Origin: DALYDD01 sp031973395
Lineage (GTDB): Bacteria > Patescibacteriota > Minisyncoccia > Phycocordibacterales > CAIZLB01
Assembly: GCA_031973395.1 (NCBI GenBank)
Contig: DALYDD010000007.1
Location: 1-53,743, forward strand
DNA: 53,743 nt
Reading direction: 5' to 3'
Positions 30,523-38,692 of this stretch are shown here, piece by piece; position 1 is the first letter of the stretch, and the number at the start of each line of letters is the position of its first letter. The notes beneath the pieces were generated by a model that was given only the letters and a program-made list of their open reading frames with translations, was not told where the DNA came from and made no database searches. The position numbers and the translations under genes are program-made.

Positions 30523-31542
30523 ATGTACTACTACACAGAACTTACAAAGATTATTCAGGCGATCCGCAAACGCAAAAAAGAGCGCAACTATATCAGGTCC
30601 AGACTGGATGCTTACATCGAAAAAACATACGGCATTCCATATTTCAGCCAATTCATCCGCACCCAATTTGCCCGAAGTATAATCGGGGCGCCTCAAGAAA
30701 TTGACGAAGATAAAACTTATGGCGTCCTCGCTAGACAAATCCCGGGCGCGAGTGTGGAAGATATTGCTGGGTATCTCTTGGCACGAAGGCTTGGACTCAT
30801 GCCTTGTTCTCCAGCATTTACGAGGGATGTCTTCCATGCTGGCTGCTGCGATAAACTCCTGCGCGCAAATATCCCATTTGTCTCATGGTCAAAAAAACAG
30901 CGACTGGTCACAAATAATAAGTGGGTGCTGACTGATCAGAAAATCACCGCGCAGGCAGACTTGAACATGGTTCGTATGGATAAATTGCAGGCAGGAGAAG
31001 TAAGCCTTCCGGAATTCCATCGCAGGATGCAACATGGCGTCTTCGGCGCTTTTCCTCAGCCATTTGTTTGGTCTGATGTTTCGCCTGTGTATGCGCAGAT
31101 CCTAGCAAAAGTGAAAAGTGTAGGTAGGCCACCCACAGAAGTCTGGAGAAGTAACGGTGACGGTAAAGATGTGGCCTCGAGTCACTATGAGGAAGCCGAG
31201 GCGCTTGATCTCACTGTCCGGCCGTCCTCAAAGTGGTACTACCCACTTTTTCTTTCGATGTTTTTGGATGGGACTTTCGTCCTGATGGAAACATATGAAC
31301 GGGATGGTTACAGTCTCCAGAGCTTGTTTGAACAGACGATGCGAGATATCCAATGTGCTACCGACTATATGCCTATAGTTATCCAAACCTGCACACCGAC
31401 ACCGGACTTGTTGTTCGTGAATGAACACGTCGTAGCTGAACCGGCTCGGGCATCAGAAGTTCTCTGTGGTCTGCAACATTGGGGCGAGGACACCAGGTCT
31501 ATATCCCGTTGGTTCGCAGATCAAGCGATCGGTTTCCGCTAA
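30523..31542 (+). CDS. Hypothetical protein downstream of the aromatic leaders
   Basis: About 339 aa (358 if the ATG at 30466 is used). Not recognised. It starts MYYYTELTKIIQAIRKRKKE, a basic helix, and then has a mixed alpha/beta body with many Trp and Arg and scattered Cys (PCSPAFTRDVFHAGCCDKLL). No membrane helix or known catalytic motif was found. The G+C content is higher than in the neighbours, as in the two cassettes near 1000-2170. ATG 30523 is preferred because the alternative lies inside a stable hairpin, but this is not certain. It ends in an own terminator at 31581. Confidence 0.6.
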   Translation: MYYYTELTKIIQAIRKRKKERNYIRSRLDAYIEKTYGIPYFSQFIRTQFARSIIGAPQEIDEDKTYGVLARQIPGASVEDIAGYLLARRLGLMPCSPAFTRDVFHAGCCDKLLRANIPFVSWSKKQRLVTNNKWVLTDQKITAQADLNMVRMDKLQAGEVSLPEFHRRMQHGVFGAFPQPFVWSDVSPVYAQILAKVKSVGRPPTEVWRSNGDGKDVASSHYEEAEALDLTVRPSSKWYYPLFLSMFLDGTFVLMETYERDGYSLQSLFEQTMRDIQCATDYMPIVIQTCTPTPDLLFVNEHVVAEPARASEVLCGLQHWGEDTRSISRWFADQAIGFR

Positions 31543-31580
31543 GTATCGAATGTCGAGCCTTGTTGTTCTGCGACTCTATA

Positions 31581-31623
31581 TTCCCAGTGGGCTACTTGCG
31601 CGCTGGCTCACTGGGAATTTTTG
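31581..31623 (+). terminator. Intrinsic terminator
   Basis: ATTCCCAGTG (31581-31590) pairs with CACTGGGAAT (31610-31619), followed by TTTT. The loop is GC-rich. Confidence 0.85.
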
Positions 31624-31654
31624 TACCACATTACTAATAACAATTTCACAATTT

Positions 31655-32654
31655 ATGTCTCGTCTAAAAAACAAAAATCCGTCTAAAAAAAATCTCCTAG
31701 TATCAATTTTGCAAGAATTGATTTCCTTTGGTCCACGTGAAGGAGGGGTGGTAAAAAAAGTGTCAGTGTATATTCAGAATGTCTTGAAGAAAAATAAAAT
31801 CCCTTATAGTCTTTCGACATATAATGTCAGCTTGCCTACCTGGAAGAATGTTGCCTTGAAGGTTGATGGAAAAAATATTCCATGTTTGGCATCAGGATTA
31901 GTATCTGGAAAGGTGGGAAAGGGCAAATTATACAGTTCTCTTCTTTCTGCGGATGAATGTTTGGATTTTCCTCATATTAATTTTAATCCAAAATCAAAGT
32001 CTGTTTCGAGGGCCAATCTTTCTTTTGCACCTTCACTGGCGATTTCAAAAAAAGATGTACCTGTGTTGCTCCGAGCCAAAAAAATAACGGGGAATATGGA
32101 TGTTATCAGAAAAGTCCAACAAACTTACCAGATTCTCGCCGGAAACTTAAAAAAACCGAAGAATATTGTTTTTTCTCACTTTGACTCAGTCGGAATTGGT
32201 GCGGTTGATAATGCGAGTGGTACAGCACTCATGCTTGACTACATCATTCAAAATCCACAATCACTAAGAGACAATCTTTTTGTCTTCGATGGCAACGAAG
32301 AAATTTCTTTTGACAAACCAGTGTATTGGGGTAAAGGTTATCGAAATTTTGAGAAAAAATATCCAATGCTCATGAGCTGCGCTCTGCACTTGGTTGTTAT
32401 CGATTGTATAGGGTATTCACCCACAGAAGTGCTGGAAAAAGATCCAATCATCAAGCTTGCTTTTCCAATTAAAAATATCGAAAAATATGCGGATAAAATC
32501 TCGCTTATCACTGGAGACTTTGATCAACTGATGCTGGTATATCACTCNNNNNNNNNNNNNNNNNNNNNNNNNNNNNNNNNNNNNNNNNNTGAATTTGGTG
32601 TCGGACATTGTTCCGGTAGAGCATTTTGCGAAATTGAAAGAAATTCTCAAATAG
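31655..32654 (+). CDS. M28-like zinc aminopeptidase (split by assembly gap)
   Basis: Metal-dependent exopeptidase fold. IVFSHFDSVGIGAVDNASGTALML carries the first metal ligands (H-x-D and D). FVFDGNEEISF has the catalytic Glu pair. YHS just before the gap would belong to the last ligand region. 42 Ns lie at 32548-32589. After the gap the sensible end is in another frame (NLVSDIVPVEHFAKLKEIL, stop at 32652-32654), so the gap size is wrong by one or two bases. The longer 5' frame to 31466 runs through the upstream terminator and is rejected. No signal peptide is visible, so it is probably cytoplasmic and used in peptide turnover. Confidence 0.75.
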
Positions 32655-32919
32655 AGCGTACTAGAAGGAGACCCCTTTAAAATTTAACCGCCATACACAT
32701 TCAAGGGAAACTCATGCTTGTCTGCTAAAATCTAAAAATTTAGGCTGCAAACCACTCATTTCTCCTCATCGTAATGCTATTACGATTCGTCGAATTTCGT
32801 GATTTTCGCTTTAAATTTTGAGATTTTATCTAGACATTAAATTTCGCAGGGTTCTCCAAGACGCTCTTAATATCTGGCTTAATAGAGAGGAAAAACAACC
32901 AAAATTGCCAGAAACAGAT
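32655..32919. other. Gene-free stretch
   Basis: No convincing ORF. It holds a small perfect hairpin CGTAAT-GCT-ATTACG (32770-32784) and AT-rich sequence leading into the sigma-factor promoter. Confidence 0.4.
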
Positions 32920-32948
32920 TTGGTTGGGTTTCAATTGTATTGCATACT
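32920..32948 (+). promoter_or_regulatory. Promoter TTGGTT-N17-CATACT, leaderless start at 32955
   Basis: The -35 is at 32920-32925, the spacer is exactly 17 bases, and the -10 is at 32943-32948. The ATG follows after six bases. It decides the start of the sigma factor gene. Confidence 0.6.
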
Positions 32949-32954
32949 TATTAT

Positions 32955-33572
32955 ATGGACAGTCAGCACGAAACGGGGAATATTTCTGCTCACGCGCCCG
33001 AAGCGCTGGATCAGAAAACGGATCAGGACATCGTAAAACTTGTACCAACTAACAAGGAGGCTTTTGCTGAGCTCATCCAGCGATATGAGAAAGCCCTGCT
33101 TCGCTACGTACAACGCTTGGGCCTTGTCTCTCCTGAAGATCGCACTGATGTAGTTCAGAATACTTTTATAAAAGCTTATAGAAATATTTTAAGTTTTGAT
33201 ACAAAACTCTCTTTTTCATCTTGGCTCTATCGTATTGCACACAATGAAACAGTTAGTTTTTTCCGTGCGCGAAAGGCTCGTCCGGAGGGAAATATGGTTG
33301 ATAATGCCGACGATTTTCTTGAGCGTATGCATGACGATCATGAAAAAACAGATGTTGCCGAAGTGCTGAATCAAAATATTAATGCAAACCACCTAAATGA
33401 TGCTTTGCAAAAGATTGATGAAAAATATAGAAATATTTTGATTTTGAGATATTTTGAAGAAAGAGACTATGGTGACATCTCCGATATTTTACAGATACCG
33501 CCCGGGTCGGTGGCGACGCTTATCCATCGCGCCAAAAAGCAGTTAGCCAAGCATCTGGAGCATATCCAATAA
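32955..33572 (+). CDS. ECF-type RNA polymerase sigma factor
   Basis: About 205 aa, the normal size of extracytoplasmic-function sigma factors. Region 2 spans about residues 25-95: AFAELIQRYEKALLRYVQRLG, DVVQNTFIKAYRNI, FSSWLYRIAHNETVSFFR. Region 4 spans about 145-205: DALQKIDEKYRNILILRYFEERDYGDISDIL, then PPGSVATLIHRAKKQLAKHL. It redirects RNA polymerase to a stress regulon. The membrane protein gene starts four bases after the stop and is a probable anti-sigma partner. Its own promoter has a -35 and -10 of normal sigma-70 type. Confidence 0.9.
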   Translation: MDSQHETGNISAHAPEALDQKTDQDIVKLVPTNKEAFAELIQRYEKALLRYVQRLGLVSPEDRTDVVQNTFIKAYRNILSFDTKLSFSSWLYRIAHNETVSFFRARKARPEGNMVDNADDFLERMHDDHEKTDVAEVLNQNINANHLNDALQKIDEKYRNILILRYFEERDYGDISDILQIPPGSVATLIHRAKKQLAKHLEHIQ

Positions 33573-33576
33573 AAAC

Positions 33577-34515
33577 ATGAACGAAAACAACACAATACAT
33601 AATCAATCAAATACGCCAGCTGACAAACCACAAGACGCGGACTGTTCTTCGATGGCTGGTAAAATCCTCGATCGCATCGAGTGTGAAAAAATTAAAACAC
33701 GTTCAAAATGGTATTTTGTATTCAAGAATGATTTGTTCTGGGGTATCGGATTGCTCTCTGTGGCCATTGGCTCGATTTCCATTGCGGCCAGTATTTTCGC
33801 ATTTTCTTATGCAGAAATAGATCTCTACAGTGCCACACATGATTCTTTGGTCGCCTTTTTATACGATACCTTGCCAATTATGTGGGTCTTGAGCTTAGTT
33901 ATTTTCATTGCTCTGGGCTGTTACCAGATTAGAAATACCCGCAGAGGCTATCGATACTCGCTTGTCATCATTGTTGGAGGCAGTCTGGTTCTCAGTTTTG
34001 GTGGCGGATTTACTTTGCATGCTATGGGCTTCGGCGAATTATTAGAAAAAGCCATTGGCAATCATATTCCTTTTCATAATTCTATTGATGTAGACAAAAG
34101 ACAGATCTGGGTAAATGCTGGACGAGGTGTCATCGCAGGAGAGGTGGTAAAAGTTAATACAGTGAGCATTTCTGGAAATTCTTTTATTATCAAAGACTTC
34201 TCTGGTCGCCCTTGGATCGTCTTGAGCGAGGAGCTTTCTCCTAGAGATCTTTCAGTCATTACGACGGAACAGACGATCAAGATCGTAGGCCTTCCTGCCA
34301 TGGTTGCAATGGGGGACAAGGCGACGAGTACCATGTTTGGATGTTTTGTTTTCGCCTGGGAACCTGGGAAAACTATTGTCATTGATCAAAAAGTGAGTGC
34401 TAATAATAATTTAAATAATTTAAGTGAAAGAAATTCTGCAGGGGATCGTAGTAGCAAGTGTAAGGATATACGTCCTTACCAGCTCCTTCAACGCTTAAGA
34501 GCTGAGTCTATATAA
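33577..34515 (+). CDS. Membrane protein partnered with the ECF sigma factor (putative anti-sigma)
   Basis: 312 aa. A cytoplasmic N-terminus of about 50 residues (AGKILDRIECEKIKTRSKWYF) could bind the sigma factor. About three membrane helices follow (50-75, 100-120, 128-150). The extracellular part (about 160-265) has beta strands such as VNTVSISGNSFIIKDFSGRPWIV. No known anti-sigma domain (zinc-binding HxxxCxxC) is visible. The role is inferred from position. Near the 3' end, 34448-34472 resembles a hairpin element at 12853, so the last 25-30 residues may stem from an inserted repeat. Confidence 0.65.
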   Translation: MNENNTIHNQSNTPADKPQDADCSSMAGKILDRIECEKIKTRSKWYFVFKNDLFWGIGLLSVAIGSISIAASIFAFSYAEIDLYSATHDSLVAFLYDTLPIMWVLSLVIFIALGCYQIRNTRRGYRYSLVIIVGGSLVLSFGGGFTLHAMGFGELLEKAIGNHIPFHNSIDVDKRQIWVNAGRGVIAGEVVKVNTVSISGNSFIIKDFSGRPWIVLSEELSPRDLSVITTEQTIKIVGLPAMVAMGDKATSTMFGCFVFAWEPGKTIVIDQKVSANNNLNNLSERNSAGDRSSKCKDIRPYQLLQRLRAESI

Positions 34516-34937
34516 CATAGAGTCGATGAGATGTAAGTCGGCTTATAACAATCCCAACAATCTATTTTTTTCATCCAGAGCTTCTACTGATCGGGCTTTG
34601 GACAGATTATGAACTTAACTTCATAAAAAGACACATTCGTACCGAGCAGATATATGTATGGTCCCCGTCCCCTGTACGCATCTGATTGGGTTCCCTACGA
34701 AGTGTGTAGCACCAGGCCGCCCAGCAGGGCGGTCTTCGCTATATAAAATAAAGGCTACAAAATAGTGCCATCTACTGCGTTGGAAAGATATTTTGTTCCT
34801 TCAACTTACGTTGAGTACGTCTCGGTTCGTAAAATACCTTTCCGCCTCGTATCCCACATTATTTCTAACTTTATAAATTCGACTCCGTACTTAAAAAAAA
34901 GGGGGGGGGCAGAGGCGGGAGATATTCTATTTATTGG
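34516..34937. other. Gene-free stretch with possible structured RNA
   Basis: No believable ORF in 420 bases. It holds a GGCCGCCC-AGCA-GGGCGGTC hairpin near 34712-34731 and the nested stem-loops at 34782-34843. It also has an A8-G9-like homopolymer near 34898-34914, which may be an error-prone spot. Confidence 0.45.
34782..34843. ncRNA. Nested stem-loop element, possible structured RNA
   Basis: Outer arms GGAAAGATATTTT (34782-34794) and AAAATACCTTTCC (34831-34843) pair over 13 bp with one wobble. TCAAC-TTAC-GTTGA (34801-34814) folds inside. No T-tract follows. It may be a regulatory RNA or a decayed element, and nothing assigns a class. Confidence 0.3.
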
Positions 34938-34943
34938 TATAAT
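34938..34943 (+). promoter_or_regulatory. -10 box TATAAT of the msrAB operon
   Basis: A perfect TATAAT ends eight bases before the ATG of msrA. Confidence 0.65.
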
Positions 34944-34951
34944 CTATTCAT

Positions 34952-35512
34952 ATGCAAAACCAAATCGCTATTTTTGGAGGAGGCTGCTTCTGGTGTACAG
35001 AGGCAGTATTTAAAATGCTGAAAGGTGTGGTCTCGCTCGAGCCTGGATATGCTGGTGGTAAAATTGCTGGCCCGACATACGATCAAGTCTGTGGGGGCGA
35101 CACCGATCATGTCGAAGTTATCAAAATCGAATATGATCCGGCTCAAATTGCTTACACTGATTTGCTGACCGTATTTTTTGGTAGCCATGATCCGACAACC
35201 GTGAATCGACAAGGGAATGATGTCGGTACCCAATATCGCTCCGTTATCTTTTATACAAATGAAGAGCAGAAACGGCAAGCAGAAGACTTTATCAAAAATA
35301 TAAATAGTTCAAATCAACTCGGTGCCGCCATCGCAACTTCTGTAGAACCTCTGGCAACTGAAGGTCCGGCGCAATTCTGGCCAGCGGAAAATTATCACCA
35401 TGATTATTTTGCAAAAAATCCAGGCAATCGATATTGTGAAATTATTATCAATCCAAAATTGGAGAAGGTGCAGAAAGAATTTTCAGCTCTATTAAAAAAT
35501 AATGAGAATTAA
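34952..35512 (+). CDS. msrA: Peptide-methionine (S)-S-oxide reductase
   Basis: It repairs oxidised methionine in proteins. The GGGCFWCTEAVF active site, with catalytic Cys12, is followed by GYAGG, HVEVIKIEYDP and HDPTTVNRQGNDVGTQYRS, all MsrA signatures. WPAENYHHDYF and NPGNRYCE form the C-terminal part. 186 aa is normal. No signal peptide is present, so it acts in the cytoplasm. msrB follows nine bases later, so both stereoisomers of methionine sulfoxide can be reduced. Confidence 0.97.
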   Translation: MQNQIAIFGGGCFWCTEAVFKMLKGVVSLEPGYAGGKIAGPTYDQVCGGDTDHVEVIKIEYDPAQIAYTDLLTVFFGSHDPTTVNRQGNDVGTQYRSVIFYTNEEQKRQAEDFIKNINSSNQLGAAIATSVEPLATEGPAQFWPAENYHHDYFAKNPGNRYCEIIINPKLEKVQKEFSALLKNNEN

Positions 35513-35521
35513 ATAAAGATT

Positions 35522-35935
35522 ATGGATAAAATTGAAAAAACAGATGAAGAATGGAAAAAAGAATTAACACCGGAGCAATACGCGGTGCTCCGCGGAAAGG
35601 GGACTGAGGCTCCTTTTTCTGGAAAATTTGTAAACGAAACGCGTGATGGTACGTACAAATGTGTTGCCTGTGGAAATCCCCTTTTTCCATCTACTGCGAA
35701 ATTTTCATCTGATGGACAGCCTGGTCTCGAAGGTTGGCCGAGTTTCGAACAAGCAATAGAGGGCAGTATAAAATTCATAGACGATAGCAGTCTTGGTATG
35801 CATCGAACCGAGGTCGTCTGTGCCCGTTGCGGATCGCACCTCGGACATATCTTTGAAGATAGCTCAACATCTACTGGTAAGCATTATTGTATAAACTCGG
35901 TTTGCCTTGGTTTGGACCCAGAAAATAAGGTATAA
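35522..35935 (+). CDS. msrB: Peptide-methionine (R)-S-oxide reductase
   Basis: 137 aa. Two CxxC pairs bind structural zinc (CVACG and CARCG). The catalytic Cys lies in GKHYCINSV. LTPEQYAVLRGKGTEAPFSGKF at the start and SHLGHIFED near the end are MsrB hallmarks. It complements MsrA in the same operon. The intergenic spacer has no ribosome-binding site. Confidence 0.96.
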   Translation: MDKIEKTDEEWKKELTPEQYAVLRGKGTEAPFSGKFVNETRDGTYKCVACGNPLFPSTAKFSSDGQPGLEGWPSFEQAIEGSIKFIDDSSLGMHRTEVVCARCGSHLGHIFEDSSTSTGKHYCINSVCLGLDPENKV

Positions 35936-35936
35936 T
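35931..35936 (+). promoter_or_regulatory. -10 box TATAAT before the start at 35947
   Basis: A perfect TATAAT overlaps the end of msrB and ends ten bases before the ATG. Confidence 0.55.
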
Positions 35937-35946
35937 AGATCCCAAT

Positions 35947-36548
35947 ATGAAAAAATACTTAATTCCAACCATCATTGTTATTATTTTAGTCATTGCCGCT
36001 ATTGCTATTGCTGGTGCGGTTAAAAAGGAGCCTACACAAGCACCTATATTCAATGTTAGTAGCCCTGTAATCAATTCTACGAGCACTACTCCTGGTACCC
36101 CTGGACAAGGCGGTGTTGTGGCGGATGGCAGCAATGTGTTCGGGGGTAAGACGCATGGGCNNNNNNNNNNGTGGCGGATGCTGTTGGCAAAGCAGATCCT
36201 TTGGCCTCACAGTTTACACAGCAACCGGTAAAGGTAACCGTTTCTCGAACTGCGGGTACAGCAAATTACACCTTCTCTTGTGGCAAAGACAAAACTATTG
36301 AAGCTAAGATTTATAGTGGAGGAAAGGATCCTCGCGCCGAAGTTCGACTCTTTGATATGAGTGATAAAAGTGGTCCGACAGAATCAAGGTTTTTTATCTT
36401 GAAACAAAAAACTGTGATGCAAGGAGTTCGATTCTCAACAGATCAAGACACGATTGTCTTTACAGTTAATAATAATAGAGCGACTCTAGAAGAATATGGA
36501 CAGTCTGTATTCAGAAACTGTGACTTGGTAGCTTCTGATGCTCAATAA
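35947..36548 (+). CDS. Membrane-anchored MliC/PliC-like lysozyme inhibitor (split by assembly gap)
   Basis: Residues 4-27 are a membrane anchor, followed by a Thr/Ser/Pro linker. Ten Ns (36161-36170) shift the frame. The C-terminal part reads on from 36171 in another phase and is clearly the same protein. This part matches C-type lysozyme inhibitor domains: ANYTFSCGKDKTIEAKIY, then GVRFSTDQDTIVFTV, ATLEEYGQSVF and RNC, with the two Cys placed for a disulfide. MliC proteins shield peptidoglycan from host or competitor lysozyme. It overlaps the nuclease gene by 11 bases, so the two are co-expressed. Confidence 0.7.
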
Positions 36549-37149
36549 GTTTTTCAAACAAGTTGGTGGTACGACCGCGATTTTTACCCTCGTCTTATTG
36601 TTGCTCGCTGTACTGCAAGCAAGTGGTTTACCCTTGGACAAAGATATTTCAGCGCAATTAATCGATGCTCTCGAACCAGGAAAACCGTCCATTGAACAAT
36701 CGACCGAAACCCCTCTTTTTCCATATGCAATCGTAGAAAAAGTCACAGATGGGGATACTATCAAAGTCAAAACTCGAGAGTTTGTAGATACAAAACAGTA
36801 TACCGTTCGCTTGATTGGTATCAATACTCCAGAAACAGTTGATCCTCGCCGTGAGGTTGAATGTTTTGGGCGTGAAGCGAGTGCGTTTGCAAAAGAACTT
36901 TTGACTGGCAAAAAAATTAGGCTAGAAAAAGATTCTACTCAAACTGAAACTGATCGATATGGCCGACTTCTGGCATATGTGTATATCGACGAGACAAATT
37001 CATTCAATAAGTTGATGATCGAGCAGGGTTATGCGTATGAATATACCTACGACAAACCTTATATATTTCAATCAGAATTTAAGGCCGCAGAAGTCGAGGC
37101 CCAGAAAGCGGGTCGGGGATTGTGGGCCCCTGGAGCCTGTACGGAGTAG
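36538..37149 (+). CDS. Exported thermonuclease-like (SNase) protein
   Basis: 203 aa. An N-terminal helix (about 12-30) acts as signal or anchor. The staphylococcal-nuclease domain spans about 62-203: VEKVTDGDTIKV (calcium-binding Asp), VRLIGINTPET (catalytic Arg and Glu), and DRYGRLLAYVYID (second Arg). It cleaves DNA and RNA outside the cell. For a genome with little nucleotide synthesis this would supply nucleotides, which is inference. The start overlaps the lysozyme-inhibitor gene by 11 bases. The C-terminal GRGLWAPGACTE is typical of the family. Confidence 0.9.
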   Translation: MLNKFFKQVGGTTAIFTLVLLLLAVLQASGLPLDKDISAQLIDALEPGKPSIEQSTETPLFPYAIVEKVTDGDTIKVKTREFVDTKQYTVRLIGINTPETVDPRREVECFGREASAFAKELLTGKKIRLEKDSTQTETDRYGRLLAYVYIDETNSFNKLMIEQGYAYEYTYDKPYIFQSEFKAAEVEAQKAGRGLWAPGACTE

Positions 37150-37156
37150 TTTGTGT

Positions 37157-37162
37157 TATATT
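37157..37162 (+). promoter_or_regulatory. Extended -10 TGT-TATATT, leaderless start at 37169
   Basis: The -10 ends six bases before the ATG of a 43-codon ORF. Confidence 0.5.
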
Positions 37163-37168
37163 TAATAG

Positions 37169-37300
37169 ATGAAAAAGCGAGAAAGGGGATTTATCGGTCT
37201 TGCTTTGGGTTTTATACTTTTCGTAGCAATTTTTGTTATTGGTATTTATATGTATACCACCCAGAATGCCCCACTTGATGTACCCATGCTCAAGAAATAA
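37169..37300 (+). CDS. Small single-helix membrane protein, 43 aa
   Basis: A basic start (MKKRERG) is followed by one membrane helix (FIGLALGFILFVAIFVIGIY) and a short outside tail ending in MLKK. The TGT-TATATT box six bases upstream and the helix make this a believable gene. The function is unknown. It lies 30 bases before the NRAMP gene and may be part of the same unit. Confidence 0.6.
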   Translation: MKKRERGFIGLALGFILFVAIFVIGIYMYTTQNAPLDVPMLKK

Positions 37301-37330
37301 CATTGCTCGATTTATACCTCCATCTACATT

Positions 37331-38683
37331 ATGAAAGCTTTTCTTCAAAAAATAGTTGCAAAAAGAATCGGTGCTGGTCGCGCCGTTGTAAAGGCGGGCA
37401 AGGATGCAAAAACTGCCGCTGAGGGTTATTGGAAAAAGCTTGGTCCGGGTCTAACTACTGGCGCCGCGGATGATGATCCATCTGGAATTGCTACATATTC
37501 CCAAACGGGTGCACGATTCGGTTTCAGCTTGGCATGGCTTGCAATTATCACATATCCATTTATGGCAGTGGTTCAGGAAATGTGTGCACGTATCGGCCTG
37601 GTGACGAGCCGTGGTTTGGCGGCAAATATGCGCCTCCATTATCCGCGGACTATTTTATATATTCTGGCCGGACTTTTATTTGCTGCGAACGCTTTTAACA
37701 TCGGTGCCAATCTCGGAGCCATGGCAGAGGCAACGCGCCTGGTTTTCTCAGGCGCATCATTTGTCTGGCTCGTCATCGGCTTTACTGTTTTTAGTTTGCT
37801 TCTTCAGATTTTCACGAGCTATAAGACGTATGCGAATTATTTGAAATGGTTAGCTTTGATTTTATTTGCGTATGTTTTAACCGCTTTCGCTATCGATTTA
37901 GATTGGTCAGAGGTTTGGAAAAATGTTTTGACACCAGATATGCATTTTAATAAGGAGACTATACTCATGATTGCGGCTATTCTCGGTACCACTATTTCAC
38001 CCTACCTTTTCTTTTGGCAGACGTCGCAGGAAGTTGAGGAAAAAATCCTGCACGGTGAGGAAGGTGAAGAAGATCTGCGTCCAGTCATTTCCGAAGTTTC
38101 AAAACAGGATCTCAAAGATATGCGCGTTGACGTTTGGTCCGGCATGTTTATTTCAAACCTCGTGATGTTCTTCATCATCTTGGTTTGTGGTGCTACATTA
38201 TTCGCAAATGGTATTACAAATATTGAAAGTGCGGCTGATGCTGCGGCGGCATTGAAACCTCTGGCGGGTCATGGTGCATATCTATTATTTGCCATCGGTA
38301 TTATTGGCACCGGTTTACTCGCAGTGCCGATCTTGGCTGGCTCTACATCTTATGCCTTAGCAGAAAGTTTTAAATGGAAAAGTGGTTTGCACCATCGATT
38401 GCGTGAGGCCTATGCTTTTTATGCCGTGATTATTATTTCGATGATTGTAGGTTTGCTCTTGAACTTTGTTGGTCTCGATCCAATCAAGGCTTTGATTTAC
38501 TCTGCGATCATCAATTGTATTGTTGCGCCGATCGTCCTCATTTTCATTGTCAGTATTAGTAGTAGTCAAAAGATCATGGGGCAATATGCCAATGGCAAAA
38601 AGACCAAATTCATTGGTTGGTTGGTGACAGGAATTATGCTTATTGTGGCGGTGGTGACTTGTGGGATTTTCCTTTTTGGATAA
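37331..38683 (+). CDS. NRAMP-family divalent metal transporter, divergent metal site
   Basis: 450 aa with about eleven helices after a basic amphipathic start (residues 1-35). Helix 1 carries GPGLTTGAADDDPSGIATYS, where canonical NRAMPs have a DPGN motif. Helix 6 reads GTTISPYLFFWQTSQEVEE, where Mn/Fe transporters have the metal-binding Met-Pro-His. The Met ligand is therefore missing. Such changes are known from NRAMP branches with other substrates, including Mg2+ carriers, so the ion cannot be assumed to be manganese. A charged loop of about 30 residues (EEKILHGEEGEEDLRPV) follows helix 6. Confidence 0.85.
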   Translation: MKAFLQKIVAKRIGAGRAVVKAGKDAKTAAEGYWKKLGPGLTTGAADDDPSGIATYSQTGARFGFSLAWLAIITYPFMAVVQEMCARIGLVTSRGLAANMRLHYPRTILYILAGLLFAANAFNIGANLGAMAEATRLVFSGASFVWLVIGFTVFSLLLQIFTSYKTYANYLKWLALILFAYVLTAFAIDLDWSEVWKNVLTPDMHFNKETILMIAAILGTTISPYLFFWQTSQEVEEKILHGEEGEEDLRPVISEVSKQDLKDMRVDVWSGMFISNLVMFFIILVCGATLFANGITNIESAADAAAALKPLAGHGAYLLFAIGIIGTGLLAVPILAGSTSYALAESFKWKSGLHHRLREAYAFYAVIIISMIVGLLLNFVGLDPIKALIYSAIINCIVAPIVLIFIVSISSSQKIMGQYANGKKTKFIGWLVTGIMLIVAVVTCGIFLFG

Positions 38684-38692
38684 ACTGTCTTT

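Noticed and set aside
31466..31654. N-terminal extension of the M28 peptidase
   Set aside because: It would read through the terminator at 31581 and overlap the previous gene. No promoter supports it.
34898..34914. Homopolymer run A/G as a phase-variation tract
   Set aside because: It lies outside any gene and does not overlap the -10 box of msrA. It is more likely an error-prone stretch.
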